DNA of 64,000 bases, from the NCBI GenBank assembly GCA_963806335.1, contig CAWDXO010000009.1, forward strand, positions 186,001-250,000, in the 5' to 3' direction. Below the pieces are notes generated by a model. It worked only from the letters and a program-made list of their open reading frames with translations, was not told the origin of the DNA and did not search any database. Below are positions 8,155 through 16,256 of this stretch, piece by piece (the first letter of the stretch is position 1; each line of letters begins with the position of its first letter). A program made the position numbers and the translations under genes. This stretch comes from Palsa-504 sp963806335. Lineage in GTDB: Bacteria > Actinomycetota > Actinomycetes > Streptosporangiales > Streptosporangiaceae.

Positions 8155-9011
8155 CACAGCTCCTTCAGCGTCACAAGGGGAGCGGCCCCGGCGTAGCTGA
8201 CCACCGGGCCGTCTCGGCAGAGCAGGAGCGGGCCCAGCTGGCAGTGGCCGCAGAGCGCGGTACCGCACCGCATGTTCCGCTCCAGGGAGACCTGGATGTC
8301 CGCGGCCGCGACCCCGCAGTTCACCAGCGCTTCGGCGGACCGCCGCATCATGATCTCCGGCCCGCAGATGAATGCCGCTGTCCACGCGGGATCAACGACC
8401 GCGTCCTCGATGAGCCCGGTGATCAAGCCGACCCGACCGTCCCAGTCGGGGGTGCCGCGGTCCACCGTGACCCGCACGTCGGCGCCGCGCTGGCGCCAGG
8501 TCCTGAGCTCGCGGGTGAAGATCAGGTCGTCCGGTGACCGCGCGCCGACCAGCAGGACCACCCGGTCGTACCTGGCCCGCGCGGCGAGGGCCGCCAGCAC
8601 CACCGGACGCAGCGGGGCGAGCCCGATACCACCCGCCACGATCAGCGCGTCCCGGCCGTCGGCGCGGCGCAGCCGCCAGTCGGTGCCGAACGGCCCGCGC
8701 ACCCCGATCATGTCGCCGGGCGCCGCGGCGCACAGGGCGCGGGTCGTCGCCCCGACCGCCCGGATCGTATGAACGAGCGGGCCCGCGCCGCCATGGAAGC
8801 CGCTGACCGAGACCGGGACCTCGCCCACGCCGAAGGTATACAGCATGGTGAACTGGCCCGGACGCGGCGGCGGGATCGCGTCGTCCACCGGTCGCAGCAT
8901 CAGCGTCACCGTGTCGTGGGTCTCGGCGCGCCGCGCCGCCACGACGTAGCGCGCGGGCCGCATCGGCGCTCCCGGGACCGGGGGGACGGAACGCTCCCAC
9001 ACCATCGTCAT
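8154..9011 (-). CDS. hydG: Hydrogenase FAD/NAD(P)-binding (gamma) subunit
   Basis: The 285-residue protein resembles dihydroorotate dehydrogenase electron-transfer subunits (PyrK) and sulfhydrogenase gamma. It has an FAD domain (about residues 15-105, PPPRPGQFTML and VSVSGFHGGAGPL), an NAD(P) domain (about 110-230, VAGGIGLAPLRPV and FICGPEIMMR), and a C-terminal [2Fe-2S] site with four Cys in RCGTALCGHC and LLLC. It links NAD(P)H to the iron-sulfur chain. Both ends overlap neighbours by ATGA. The domain and context evidence is strong; whether the cofactor is NADH or NADPH cannot be told. Confidence 0.88.
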   Translation of the reverse strand: MTMVWERSVPPVPGAPMRPARYVVAARRAETHDTVTLMLRPVDDAIPPPRPGQFTMLYTFGVGEVPVSVSGFHGGAGPLVHTIRAVGATTRALCAAAPGDMIGVRGPFGTDWRLRRADGRDALIVAGGIGLAPLRPVVLAALAARARYDRVVLLVGARSPDDLIFTRELRTWRQRGADVRVTVDRGTPDWDGRVGLITGLIEDAVVDPAWTAAFICGPEIMMRRSAEALVNCGVAAADIQVSLERNMRCGTALCGHCQLGPLLLCRDGPVVSYAGAAPLVTLKEL

Positions 9012-10159
9012 GACCCCTCCCCCGCTGGCCGATCGCGCTCCGCGCGCAGGGCCCGGGTTTCCTCGGTGAGATCGATGCCCGCCGGGCACCACACGATGCA
9101 CCGTCCGCAGCCCACGCAGCCGGACGAGCCGAACTGGTCGTGCCAGGTGCCGAGCTTGTGGGTAAGCCACTGCCGATACCGGCTCGCTCCCGACACCCGC
9201 ACGCTGCCGCCATGCAGGTAGGAAAAGTCCAGGTCGAAACAGGAATCCCAGCGCTGCCAGCGCTCGGCGTGCCCGCCGGTCAGGTCGGTGGTGTCCTCGA
9301 CCGTGGTGCAGAAACACGTCGGGCAAGCCAGGGTGCAATTGCCGCAGGTCAGACAGCGCGCGGCGACGTCATCCCAGCGGGCGGCCTGGTGGCTGTCCGT
9401 CATCAGGTCCCGCAGGTCGCAGGTGTCCAGCTGGCGGCCCATCCGGTCCACCGCGGCGTCCACCGCCGACCGTGCCCGCCGGATGGTGGCGTCGTCCGCC
9501 CGCTCGTTCGGCACCTGCGTCAGGACGTCCGCGCCGTCGGCCGAGCCGATGTTGACGAGGAACCGGTGCCCGTGGTCGTCGAGCAGTTCGGTGAGCGCCA
9601 GGTCGAAGACTTCCCCGGCGCTGCCCGGACCGGTGCCCATTGAGGCGCAGAAGCAGGTCTCCCCCGGCTCGGTGCAGTTCACCGCGATGATGAACACGCC
9701 GGAGCGGCGGGCCGCGTACCCTGAGCCTGCCCGGCCGAGGACCTGATCCTGGATCGCGATCGCCCGCAGGTCACACGGGCGGACACCGAGGAACGCGTAC
9801 CGCGGGGGTTCGTCCTGGCCGGGATCGTCGGACACCTCGAATCCATTGCCGGTACGCGTCGCCGACCAGAGCCGCTCCCGCGGCGGGTGCAGGAACCGCT
9901 TCCAGCTTTGCGGTCCCGCCACGTGACCGAAGGCGGCCGTATCATCGCGGCGGCGCAGCCGGTATCCGCCCGGCTCGAGCCGGACTCCCCAGCCGAAGGG
10001 CAGTTCCCCGGCCGACGACAGCTCGGCGAGCACGATGGCACCGTCCCGGACCGTCGGCCCGACGACGCGGTAACCCTGAGCGACCAGTGCCCGATACAGA
10101 TCACCGAGACCCTCGACATCGATAAGCCGGGGGACGTCAATCGCAAGTCCGGTAGCCAT
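9008..10159 (-). CDS. hydB: Hydrogenase iron-sulfur (beta) subunit, dicluster ferredoxin type
   Basis: A 383-residue protein of the sulfhydrogenase beta/HydB family. The first two thirds carry FLGVRPCDLRAIAIQD and NCTEPGETCFCASMGTGP. The C-terminal third has two ferredoxin-like clusters: CLTCGNCTLACPTCFC and CVGCGRCIVWCP. It transfers electrons between the flavin subunit and the small subunit. ATG 10159 is preferred; GTG 10165 is possible and neither has a clear ribosome-binding site. It is the first gene of the - strand operon. The upstream region carries one copy of the dispersed CCGTTCGG element but no clear DosR box. Confidence 0.87.
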   Translation of the reverse strand: MATGLAIDVPRLIDVEGLGDLYRALVAQGYRVVGPTVRDGAIVLAELSSAGELPFGWGVRLEPGGYRLRRRDDTAAFGHVAGPQSWKRFLHPPRERLWSATRTGNGFEVSDDPGQDEPPRYAFLGVRPCDLRAIAIQDQVLGRAGSGYAARRSGVFIIAVNCTEPGETCFCASMGTGPGSAGEVFDLALTELLDDHGHRFLVNIGSADGADVLTQVPNERADDATIRRARSAVDAAVDRMGRQLDTCDLRDLMTDSHQAARWDDVAARCLTCGNCTLACPTCFCTTVEDTTDLTGGHAERWQRWDSCFDLDFSYLHGGSVRVSGASRYRQWLTHKLGTWHDQFGSSGCVGCGRCIVWCPAGIDLTEETRALRAERDRPAGEGS

Positions 10160-10191
10160 TACCACTGTCCGTTCGGCCGATAAGGGATTTT
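10151..10191 (+). repeat. Dispersed CCGTTCGG element, copy A
   Basis: TACCACTGTCCGTTCGG followed by CCGATAAGGGATTTT overlaps the start region and promoter of the hydrogenase beta gene, in reverse orientation to that gene. It is the most divergent of five copies (see 34119, 37585, 47191, 57564). Confidence 0.45.
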
Positions 10192-10298
10192 GATCTTTCT
10201 TCCCTCACCGTCCCGCCGCGGGCCGCCGACGGTCATGGGCGTTGGTTCGTAGTACGCGGGTCCTTAGTCCTGCGATCGGCCGCGCGCAGGAGCGCGGA

Positions 10299-11249
10299 TC
10301 AGGACCCGGCGGCCGCCTGGGCCAGCTCGAGCAAGTTGTGCAGGTCACGTGACGCTTCCAGGGCGGAAACCCCGGAGACCGCGACGAGCAGGACGGCGGC
10401 GGCGAGCAACACCAGCTGGGGCCGCGGCGCCGGGCGGAGCAGGGCCGCGACACGGTGCGGAACGGGCCCGGGGCCGCGCCTGAGCTGCGGCAGCGCGACC
10501 GCACCGAGCGCCACCGCCGGACCGGGACGGCGGTGCGGGTCCGCTGAGGCCGCGATGGCGGCCTGGGCGACGGCGCGGGCCGCGAGGGGCCGGTCCCCGG
10601 TGACCGCGGCGGCATGCTCATCGGCCCATCGTTCTACCGTGTAGCCGACGGCGGCGGCGACCGGGCGGAGCAGCGGGTTGGCGGCGGCGGCCAGCCGGGC
10701 CGCGCTGGTGAACAGGTAGTGGAACCACACGGCGTGGGCCCGTTCGTGGGCCAGCAGGACCTTCTGCTCGGACGAGCTGAGCGCGCGCATCATGCCGGCG
10801 GTAACCACGATCCGGCACGGCCAGCCGGGCAGGGTGTACGCGTCGGCGGTCTCCTCCTCGGTGACCACGACCTGACCGGACCCGGGCAGTCGGCGGGCCT
10901 GCCCGAACGCGGCGGCCAGGGCGCTGCCGCGGTGCCACAGCGCCCGCCCGGCCGCGGTAGCGGAGATGGCCAGCAGCGCCCCCGCGGCCACGGCGACCGG
11001 CAGCGAGGCGGGGTCACCATGGCTGAACACCGGCGCGGACATGCCGCCAACCTGGTCGACCAGGGGAATCCGGAACAGCGCGGTCAGTGCGAGCAGCCCC
11101 AGCACGGCGCTGCTGGCCGCGGCCAGCACTAGCGCGCTGCCGGCCAGCAGCCAGGTGGCGGCGGCCGGCGGCAGCCGCCGGGACAGCGGCCTCGCCGCCA
11201 GGGCCGCCAGCAGCGGCACCACGAGCGGGAAGTAAATCACCATGTCCAT
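10299..11249 (-). CDS. M56-family membrane metalloprotease (BlaR1/MecR1-like, no sensor domain)
   Basis: A 316-residue membrane protein with an HERAH zinc site (LAHERAHAVWFHY, residues about 165-177), a downstream RWADEHAAAV that supplies the third zinc ligand region, and N-terminal and C-terminal helices. It lacks the penicillin-binding sensor domain of BlaR1. In M56/BlaI pairs, the protease relieves repression by BlaI. The gene follows the BlaI-like regulator by 14 bp on the same strand, as in Rv1845c-Rv1846c of mycobacteria. The inducing signal is unknown. Confidence 0.85.
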   Translation of the reverse strand: MDMVIYFPLVVPLLAALAARPLSRRLPPAAATWLLAGSALVLAAASSAVLGLLALTALFRIPLVDQVGGMSAPVFSHGDPASLPVAVAAGALLAISATAAGRALWHRGSALAAAFGQARRLPGSGQVVVTEEETADAYTLPGWPCRIVVTAGMMRALSSSEQKVLLAHERAHAVWFHYLFTSAARLAAAANPLLRPVAAAVGYTVERWADEHAAAVTGDRPLAARAVAQAAIAASADPHRRPGPAVALGAVALPQLRRGPGPVPHRVAALLRPAPRPQLVLLAAAVLLVAVSGVSALEASRDLHNLLELAQAAAGS

Positions 11250-11263
11250 CAGCGGTCCCCAGG

Positions 11264-11680
11264 TCAGCCGCGTGCCGCAGGACCTGGCACGTCACCGAGC
11301 ATCCGCCGCAGCAGTTCCTCGTCGGCACCGGACAGGCCGGAGACGAACCGGGCAAGTACCGCCTCCCGGTCAGCCTCGGCGTCCAGCACCCGGGCCATCC
11401 GGCGAGCCGCCAGGCCAGGCTCGTCCGCAACGGGCGCGTACAGGTAGGCGCGCCCGGCCTTGTGCCGGTGGAGCACGCCCTTGGCGTGCAGCCGCGACAA
11501 GATCGTGACCACGGTCGTGTAGGCCAGGCCGTCGTCCAGGTGGTCCCGGACCTGGCCCGGCGACAGTGGCTGGCCGGCGGCATGCAGGACGGCGAGCACC
11601 GCGGTCTCCAGTTCCCCCGCCCCCCGCCGGGAGCTCAGGACGTCACCGAGCGCCTCCGGGCCGCCGTTCTTGTCTCCCAT
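11264..11680 (-). CDS. blaI: BlaI/MecI/CopY-family transcriptional repressor
   Basis: A 138-residue protein with an N-terminal winged helix: ELETAVLAVLHAAGQPLSPG, then YTTVVTILSRLHAKGVLHRH, and a basic wing (GRAYLYAP). The C-terminal helix is a dimerisation segment. It should bind palindromes of TACA/TGTA type and be inactivated through the adjacent M56 protease. A matching operator lies 36 bp upstream of its own start (11716-11729), in the divergent promoter shared with uppP, and another at 14005-14020. Confidence 0.88.
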   Translation of the reverse strand: MGDKNGGPEALGDVLSSRRGAGELETAVLAVLHAAGQPLSPGQVRDHLDDGLAYTTVVTILSRLHAKGVLHRHKAGRAYLYAPVADEPGLAARRMARVLDAEADREAVLARFVSGLSGADEELLRRMLGDVPGPAARG

Positions 11681-11715
11681 AACCGCCCGCCTGTTCCCCC
11701 GTCGCGGAGTAGCAT

Positions 11716-11729
11716 CTACATCAGTGTAG
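11716..11729. promoter_or_regulatory. BlaI-type operator between blaI and uppP
   Basis: CTACATCAGTGTAG is a 14-bp palindrome with TACA and TGTA arms, the half-sites bound by BlaI/MecI proteins. It is placed to control blaI (autorepression) and uppP together. Confidence 0.7.
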
Positions 11730-11836
11730 TATTTCTATGGCTGTGTAGACGTCCAATTGTGCCAGTGTGCCACAAAGAGAAAGCCTGCTCCGGCCGATAC
11801 GGTGGGGAGCTCAGCCGGAGAAAGCGAGCTTGACCG

Positions 11837-12895
11837 ATGTCGCATCTGACCTACGCCGAGGCTATGGTCGTCGGCCTGATCCAGGGCGTGACCGAGCTGT
11901 TCCCGGTCTCCAGCCTCGGCCACAGCGTGCTGATCCCCGCCCTGATCGGCGGCTCGTGGGCCCAGGACCTGAACGTCTCCAAGTCCGAGTCTCCCTACCT
12001 GGCCTTCATTGTCGGCCTGCACGTCGCCACCGCGCTAGCGATGATCATCTACTTCTGGCGGGACTGGCTGCGGATCATCGGCGGTTTCTTCACCTCGCTG
12101 CGCGACCGGCAGATCCGTACGCCGGATCAGCGGCTGGCGTGGCTGATCATCGTGGCGACCATCCCGGTCGGCATCGCCGGGCTGCTGCTCGAGCACCTGT
12201 TCCGGGTGGTGTTCAGCAAGCCCATCCTCACCGCGATATTCCTGGCGTGCAACGGTCTCATTCTGTTCGCCGGTGAGTGGCGACGGCGCCGCACTCTGGC
12301 CGAGATTGCCGACAGGGAGGCCAGCGTGTCAGCTGCGCCGGCCGACGCGGCATCGGCGCTGGCCAGGGAGCGGGCGGTGGCGGGCGCGGTGGGAGGCCCG
12401 GTTACCGGCGGGCCTAGACACGCTAGGCCGACCACATCAGCGGCGGGCGCCGACGGGCCGCCCAGCCGTCAGGAAGAGACCGAAGCGGGCGTGCGGGCTG
12501 ACCGCCGTCTGGCCGGGATGGGGTTCTGGCAGGTCCTGCTGCTCGGCGGCTCCCAGATCCTGGCGCTGCTGCCTGGCATCAGCCGGGACGGCATGGTCAC
12601 CGTAACCGGTATTTTCCGCGGCCTGTCGCGGGAGGACGCCGTCCGGTTCTCTTTCCTGCTGTCCGCCCCGGTGATCCTGGCCGCCGGCGCGCTGAAGATC
12701 CCCGACCTGACCGGCCCGCTCGGCGCCGGGATCCGCGGCCAGGTCCTGGTCGGCAGCCTGTTCTCGTTCATCGGCGCTTACCTGTCGGTCCGCTTCCTGA
12801 CTCGTTACTTCAGTAAGTCCGGCACCCTCACCCCGTTCGCGATCTACTGCCTGGCCGCCGGACTGGGCAGCCTGATCTACCTGCTGGTCCGCTGA
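11837..12895 (+). CDS. uppP: Undecaprenyl-diphosphatase (UppP/BacA)
   Basis: A polytopic membrane protein of 352 residues. It has both family signatures: GLIQGVTELFPVSSLGH near residues 12-28 and LLPGISRDGM near 246-255. It recycles undecaprenyl diphosphate to the monophosphate carrier for wall synthesis. Most family members are near 270 residues; here residues about 145-225 form a charged, Ala-rich cytoplasmic loop insert. The usual PGxSRSG reads PGISRDG. The BlaI-type operator at 11716-11729 suggests induction by wall stress. Start ATG 11837 has GGAGAAAG about 12 bp upstream. Confidence 0.9.
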   Translation: MSHLTYAEAMVVGLIQGVTELFPVSSLGHSVLIPALIGGSWAQDLNVSKSESPYLAFIVGLHVATALAMIIYFWRDWLRIIGGFFTSLRDRQIRTPDQRLAWLIIVATIPVGIAGLLLEHLFRVVFSKPILTAIFLACNGLILFAGEWRRRRTLAEIADREASVSAAPADAASALARERAVAGAVGGPVTGGPRHARPTTSAAGADGPPSRQEETEAGVRADRRLAGMGFWQVLLLGGSQILALLPGISRDGMVTVTGIFRGLSREDAVRFSFLLSAPVILAAGALKIPDLTGPLGAGIRGQVLVGSLFSFIGAYLSVRFLTRYFSKSGTLTPFAIYCLAAGLGSLIYLLVR

Positions 12896-12896
12896 C

Positions 12897-13958
12897 TCAG
12901 GGCCGCAGCCGCGCGCTGGGCGGCTGGACAGGCGCGGGGAAGGCCAGGACGGCGACGAAGTCCCTGGTCCAGCCCACGAGGTACTGGTCGGCCGGACGGT
13001 ACTGACCGGGCACCGCCGTCCGGAGCGAACCGCCCGGCCGCCCGGCCACATCCAGCTGGACCCACTCGGGGTTGATATCAAGCTCCATCGCGATCCTGGC
13101 GCCGTCGTAGGCCAGCACAGCCGCCAGGTCGGCGGGCGTCGTGGACATACTCGCGGCGTAGAGGAGGTCGCCGGCGGCGTTCTGGCCGAGCGCGCTGCGG
13201 GCGACGTACTCCCCGCCGATCGTCGCGCCCCACTGGCTCCAGTCGGCCGCGGCCGGCGCGGGCTGGCCGTTCAGGACCAGCGACGGCAGATTCTGCCGGA
13301 CGCTGTACACCGCCTCGCCCGGTGCGGGCACGCCGCGGCCCCAGATCCCGATCGTGGCCTGGCCCGCGCTGTCGATGACCAGGCTAGCCAGGCCACGGCG
13401 GAGCGGGCTGATCACGTCGCCCTCCTGCTCGTACCCGCCCACACCCGCGGAGAGCTTGAACCCGCCGTTGAACGCGGCCAGCAGTTGCCCACGCTCGGCA
13501 CCGGTCACGACCGGGCCGGCCCGGACCCGCCCCGCCGCGGCCGCCCCTGGATCAAGGCTGCCGTTGTGCAGGACATACCGCACCGGACCCCGGATGGTCG
13601 CGACGGTCACTACGGAGCCGTCCGGGGTCCGGCTCCGGGTTAGCGTGATGCGCGGCATGGGCGCCGCCGGCAGCGCGACCGGGCCCGCGCCGGCCGCCTG
13701 GGCTGGGTCCGGGCGGGCTGGGGTATCTGGTCCGGCCGGGGTATCTGGTCCGGCCGGGGTATCTGGTCCGGCCGGGGTATCTGGTCCGGCCGGGGTATCT
13801 GGTCCGGCCGGGGTAGGCGAGGCAGGGCGCGCGCTGGCGCGGCCGGAGGTACTGGCGCGGCTGGAGGGCTCGCCTGGGTGGGTCACGGCGGGCGGAGCGC
13901 TGCACGCCGCGAGCGCGCACAGCCCGGCCAGCGCGCCCGCCGTCCAGAACCTGCGCAT
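12897..13958 (-). CDS. Lipoprotein with phosphodiester-glycosidase (NAGPA)-like domain
   Basis: A 353-residue precursor. The N-terminus MRRFWTAGALAGLCALAAC is a lipoprotein signal with a LAAC lipobox at Cys19. A Ser/Thr/Pro-rich linker (about residues 30-90) contains PAGPDT repeated five times. The rest matches the phosphodiester glycosidase family, with AAFNGGFKLSAGVGGYEQEG and AMELDINPEW. In this family the domain removes sugar-phosphodiester groups or binds wall polymers. It converges with uppP (1 bp between stops). Its promoter region holds the BlaI-type palindromes at 14005-14032, shared with the DprE1 homologue. Confidence 0.7.
   Translation of the reverse strand: MRRFWTAGALAGLCALAACSAPPAVTHPGEPSSRASTSGRASARPASPTPAGPDTPAGPDTPAGPDTPAGPDTPAGPDTPARPDPAQAAGAGPVALPAAPMPRITLTRSRTPDGSVVTVATIRGPVRYVLHNGSLDPGAAAAGRVRAGPVVTGAERGQLLAAFNGGFKLSAGVGGYEQEGDVISPLRRGLASLVIDSAGQATIGIWGRGVPAPGEAVYSVRQNLPSLVLNGQPAPAAADWSQWGATIGGEYVARSALGQNAAGDLLYAASMSTTPADLAAVLAYDGARIAMELDINPEWVQLDVAGRPGGSLRTAVPGQYRPADQYLVGWTRDFVAVLAFPAPVQPPSARLRP
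13721..13810 (+). repeat. Five tandem copies of an 18-bp unit inside the lipoprotein gene
   Basis: GGGTATCTGGTCCGGCCG occurs five times in perfect register (13721, 13739, 13757, 13775, 13793). It encodes PAGPDT on the - strand. The copies are identical, which points to recent expansion of a surface linker. Confidence 0.95.
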
Positions 13959-14004
13959 TCATGCACTCCCGGATGCCACAACGGCGGCTCGAAGAGACGG
14001 ATCT

Positions 14005-14032
14005 TCTACATTTATGTAGATGTTATAACATC
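14005..14032. promoter_or_regulatory. Overlapping palindromes, BlaI-type operator before dprE1
   Basis: TCTACATTTATGTAGA (14005-14020) is a perfect 16-bp palindrome with TACA/TGTA arms like the site at 11716. It overlaps GATGTTATAACATC (14019-14032), a second perfect palindrome. They lie between the divergent lipoprotein and DprE1 genes and probably bring both under BlaI control. Confidence 0.65.
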
Positions 14033-14082
14033 GCGGAGCCGGGGCAGCTCCCGCCGAGACCAGCGCGTAGCATTCTCTGACT

Positions 14083-15441
14083 ATGCCTAGTCGTACCGTA
14101 CGGCTTACCGGCTGGGGCCGGGTGTCGCCATCTTCGGCCGAGCTGGCCGAGCCCGCCACCATCGACGGCGCCGCCCAGCTGCTGCGGGCCGGAGCCGACG
14201 TTCGCGGCGTGATTCCCCGCGGGCTGGGCCGCAGCTACAACAACGCCGCCCAGAGCGCGGACGGCGTGGTGATCTCGACTGCCAGGATGAACCGGATCAT
14301 CGAGCTAGACGCGACCACCGGCCTGGTCACCTGCGAGGCAGGCGTCAGCCTGGAACAGCTCATGGTCGCGGGGCTGCGGGCCGGGTGGTTCGTGCCCGTT
14401 TCTCCCGGGACCAGGCAGGTGACCATCGGCGGCGCGATCGCCGCGGACGTGCACGGCAAGAACCACCACGTGGCCGGCAGCTTCGCCCGTCACGTGCCGT
14501 CATTCGAGATCCTGCTGCCCGGCGGCGATCTGCGCCCGGTCACCGGTTCATCCGATCCCGCGCTGTTCTGGGCGACGGCAGGCGGCATGGGCCTGACCGG
14601 GCTCGTCGTTCGGGCCACCGTGCAGCTGAAGCGGGTGGCCACCTCGCGGATCCGGGTGGACACGGTGCGTACCGCCGACATAGACGAGACGATGGCGGTG
14701 CTGGCCGAGCACGACCGCCATTACGGCTATACGGTGGCCTGGTCGGACAGCATGGCCCGGGGCGCCAGCCTGGGACGGTCGGTGATTACCAGCGGCGACT
14801 TCGCCGATCTCGCCGATCTGCCGCCGGCCGACCGGGCGGACCCGTTCGCGTTCCGGCCGGGTGCCCGGGTCGGTGTTCCGGCCGGATTTCCCCCGGGCCT
14901 GATCAACCGCTACACGGTCCGCCTGGCCAACGAGGCGTGGTACCGCAAGGCACCGCGCTCGCGGACCGGGGAGCTGCAGACCATCGGAGCGTTCTTCCAT
15001 CCGCTGGACGGGATCAGGAACTGGAACCGGGTCTACGGCCCTGGCGGCTTCCGGCAATACCAGTACGTCGTGCCGTTCGGCCAGGAGACGGCGGTGCGCC
15101 GGTCGTTCGAGCTGGTCAGCGACGCGCACGCGCCGTCGTTCGTGACCGTCCTCAAGCGGTTCGGCGAAGGCGACCCCGGCCTGCTCTCCTTCCCCATGGC
15201 CGGCTGGACGCTCGCGCTTGACTTCCCCGCGCGGACGCCGGGTCTGGCCCGGCTGCTCGGGCAGCTCGACGAGCTCGTCCTCGAGGCTGGGGGCCGCGTC
15301 TACCTGGCCAAGGATTCACGCGTGCCGGCCGAGGTGCTGGCCGAGATGTACCCGCGGCTGCCCGAGTTCAGGAAACTGCGCGCCGAGCTCGACCCGGCGG
15401 AGATCCTCGCGTCGGACCTGTCCCGGCGACTGGGCCTGTAG
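14083..15441 (+). CDS. dprE1: DprE1-like decaprenylphosphoryl-ribose oxidase homologue
   Basis: A 452-residue FAD-dependent oxidase matching mycobacterial DprE1 along its whole length: LTGWGR, RGLGRSY, PGTRQVTIGGAIAADVHGKN, FWATAGGMGLTG, FHPLDGIRNWNRVYGP, YLAKDSR. The family oxidises decaprenylphosphoryl-ribose in arabinan precursor synthesis. The cysteine that benzothiazinones attack (Cys387 in M. tuberculosis, in GWNICVDFP) is Ala378 here (GWTLALDFP), while the lysine of the AKDSR motif is kept (Lys410). No DprE2 partner follows. A BlaI-type operator lies about 60 bp upstream. The substrate in this organism is uncertain. Confidence 0.85.
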   Translation: MPSRTVRLTGWGRVSPSSAELAEPATIDGAAQLLRAGADVRGVIPRGLGRSYNNAAQSADGVVISTARMNRIIELDATTGLVTCEAGVSLEQLMVAGLRAGWFVPVSPGTRQVTIGGAIAADVHGKNHHVAGSFARHVPSFEILLPGGDLRPVTGSSDPALFWATAGGMGLTGLVVRATVQLKRVATSRIRVDTVRTADIDETMAVLAEHDRHYGYTVAWSDSMARGASLGRSVITSGDFADLADLPPADRADPFAFRPGARVGVPAGFPPGLINRYTVRLANEAWYRKAPRSRTGELQTIGAFFHPLDGIRNWNRVYGPGGFRQYQYVVPFGQETAVRRSFELVSDAHAPSFVTVLKRFGEGDPGLLSFPMAGWTLALDFPARTPGLARLLGQLDELVLEAGGRVYLAKDSRVPAEVLAEMYPRLPEFRKLRAELDPAEILASDLSRRLGL

Positions 15442-15719
15442 AGGTCCCGGTCGCGGAGGTGCAGCCGGGCCGGGCCAGGAAGTCGCCAGCAGCATGTACC
15501 CCGCAACTCCCAGCAGCCCCAAAGATCCAGGGACGCCATGGCGTGTTTCACGCTGGCTCCCGCAGGACCCAAGTCCCGGCAATGCCGGCTTTCGACCCTA
15601 GAGCGACGGCCGGAAAATAGCGACATTCAGAAGCAGGCAGGCGTGCTGCGGAAAGCTGACAGCACACTCAGATCCGGGCCGGGAAAGATCGCGTCCGGCG
15701 GAGGAGAAAGGCTCAGAGT

Positions 15720-15821
15720 ATGAAGCGGATCGCAGGAACAGCGGTAGTGGCAGTCGTTGCCCTGGCTCTGATCGCGGGCAAGGATGACATCCGTAAATTC
15801 TACCGCATGTACAGCATGTAG
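15720..15821 (+). CDS. 33-residue single-helix small protein (DUF6893-like)
   Basis: The frame MKRIAGTAVVAVVALALIAG-KDDIRKFYRMYSM has one hydrophobic helix followed by a DIRKFYRM tail that I recognise from very small actinobacterial proteins of the DUF6893 type. A strong ribosome-binding site, GGAGGAGAAAGG, ends 7 bp before the ATG. It sits between the DprE1 homologue and the PII gene, in a gap that otherwise holds nothing I recognise. Its function is unknown. Confidence 0.65.
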   Translation: MKRIAGTAVVAVVALALIAGKDDIRKFYRMYSM

Positions 15822-15886
15822 TGACGTCAGTTACCGGCTACTTCGCGTTGGGCGCACACGGGCAGCTGAAGCGGAAGGTGAATGGC

Positions 15887-16249
15887 ATGAAACTTATTAC
15901 CGCAGTTATTAAGCCGGAAAAGCTTGACGAGCTGATCGGGATCATTACCGACCACGGGGCCCGCGGCCTGACCGTAACCAATGTCCGGGGCTTTGGTCAG
16001 CAGTACGGTCAGCTCGCCGCCAGCAGGGCGTACGGTGAGGCGGCCAGCGTGACCGGCGACATCAAGGCGGTCCTGCTGCCCAAGGTCCGCCTGGATGTCG
16101 TCGTCCTCGACGACGATGCGGACGCCATGGCGGAGGCCATGGCGAAGCAGGCCCGCACCGGGGCGATCGGCGACGGAAAGATCTGGATGGCCACGGTGGA
16201 CAGCGCCATCCGGGTCCGGACCGGCGAACGAGGCCGTGACGCGGTGTGA
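15887..16249 (+). CDS. PII-family signal protein with atypical T-loop
   Basis: A 120-residue PII (GlnB/GlnK) fold: MKLITAVIKPEKLDEL at the start, LPKVRLDVVVLDDDADAMAEA in the middle, and TGAIGDGKIWMATVDSAIRV near the end, which is the ATP-binding B-loop. The T-loop (about residues 37-66) is about eight residues longer than in GlnB and lacks the ELYRGAEY segment carrying the usual modified Tyr51. No ammonium transporter or uridylyltransferase gene is near. It may therefore report ATP/ADP or 2-oxoglutarate to another partner. ATG 15887 has GGAAGG 10 bp upstream. Confidence 0.8.
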   Translation: MKLITAVIKPEKLDELIGIITDHGARGLTVTNVRGFGQQYGQLAASRAYGEAASVTGDIKAVLLPKVRLDVVVLDDDADAMAEAMAKQARTGAIGDGKIWMATVDSAIRVRTGERGRDAV

Positions 16250-16256
16250 CCGCTGG

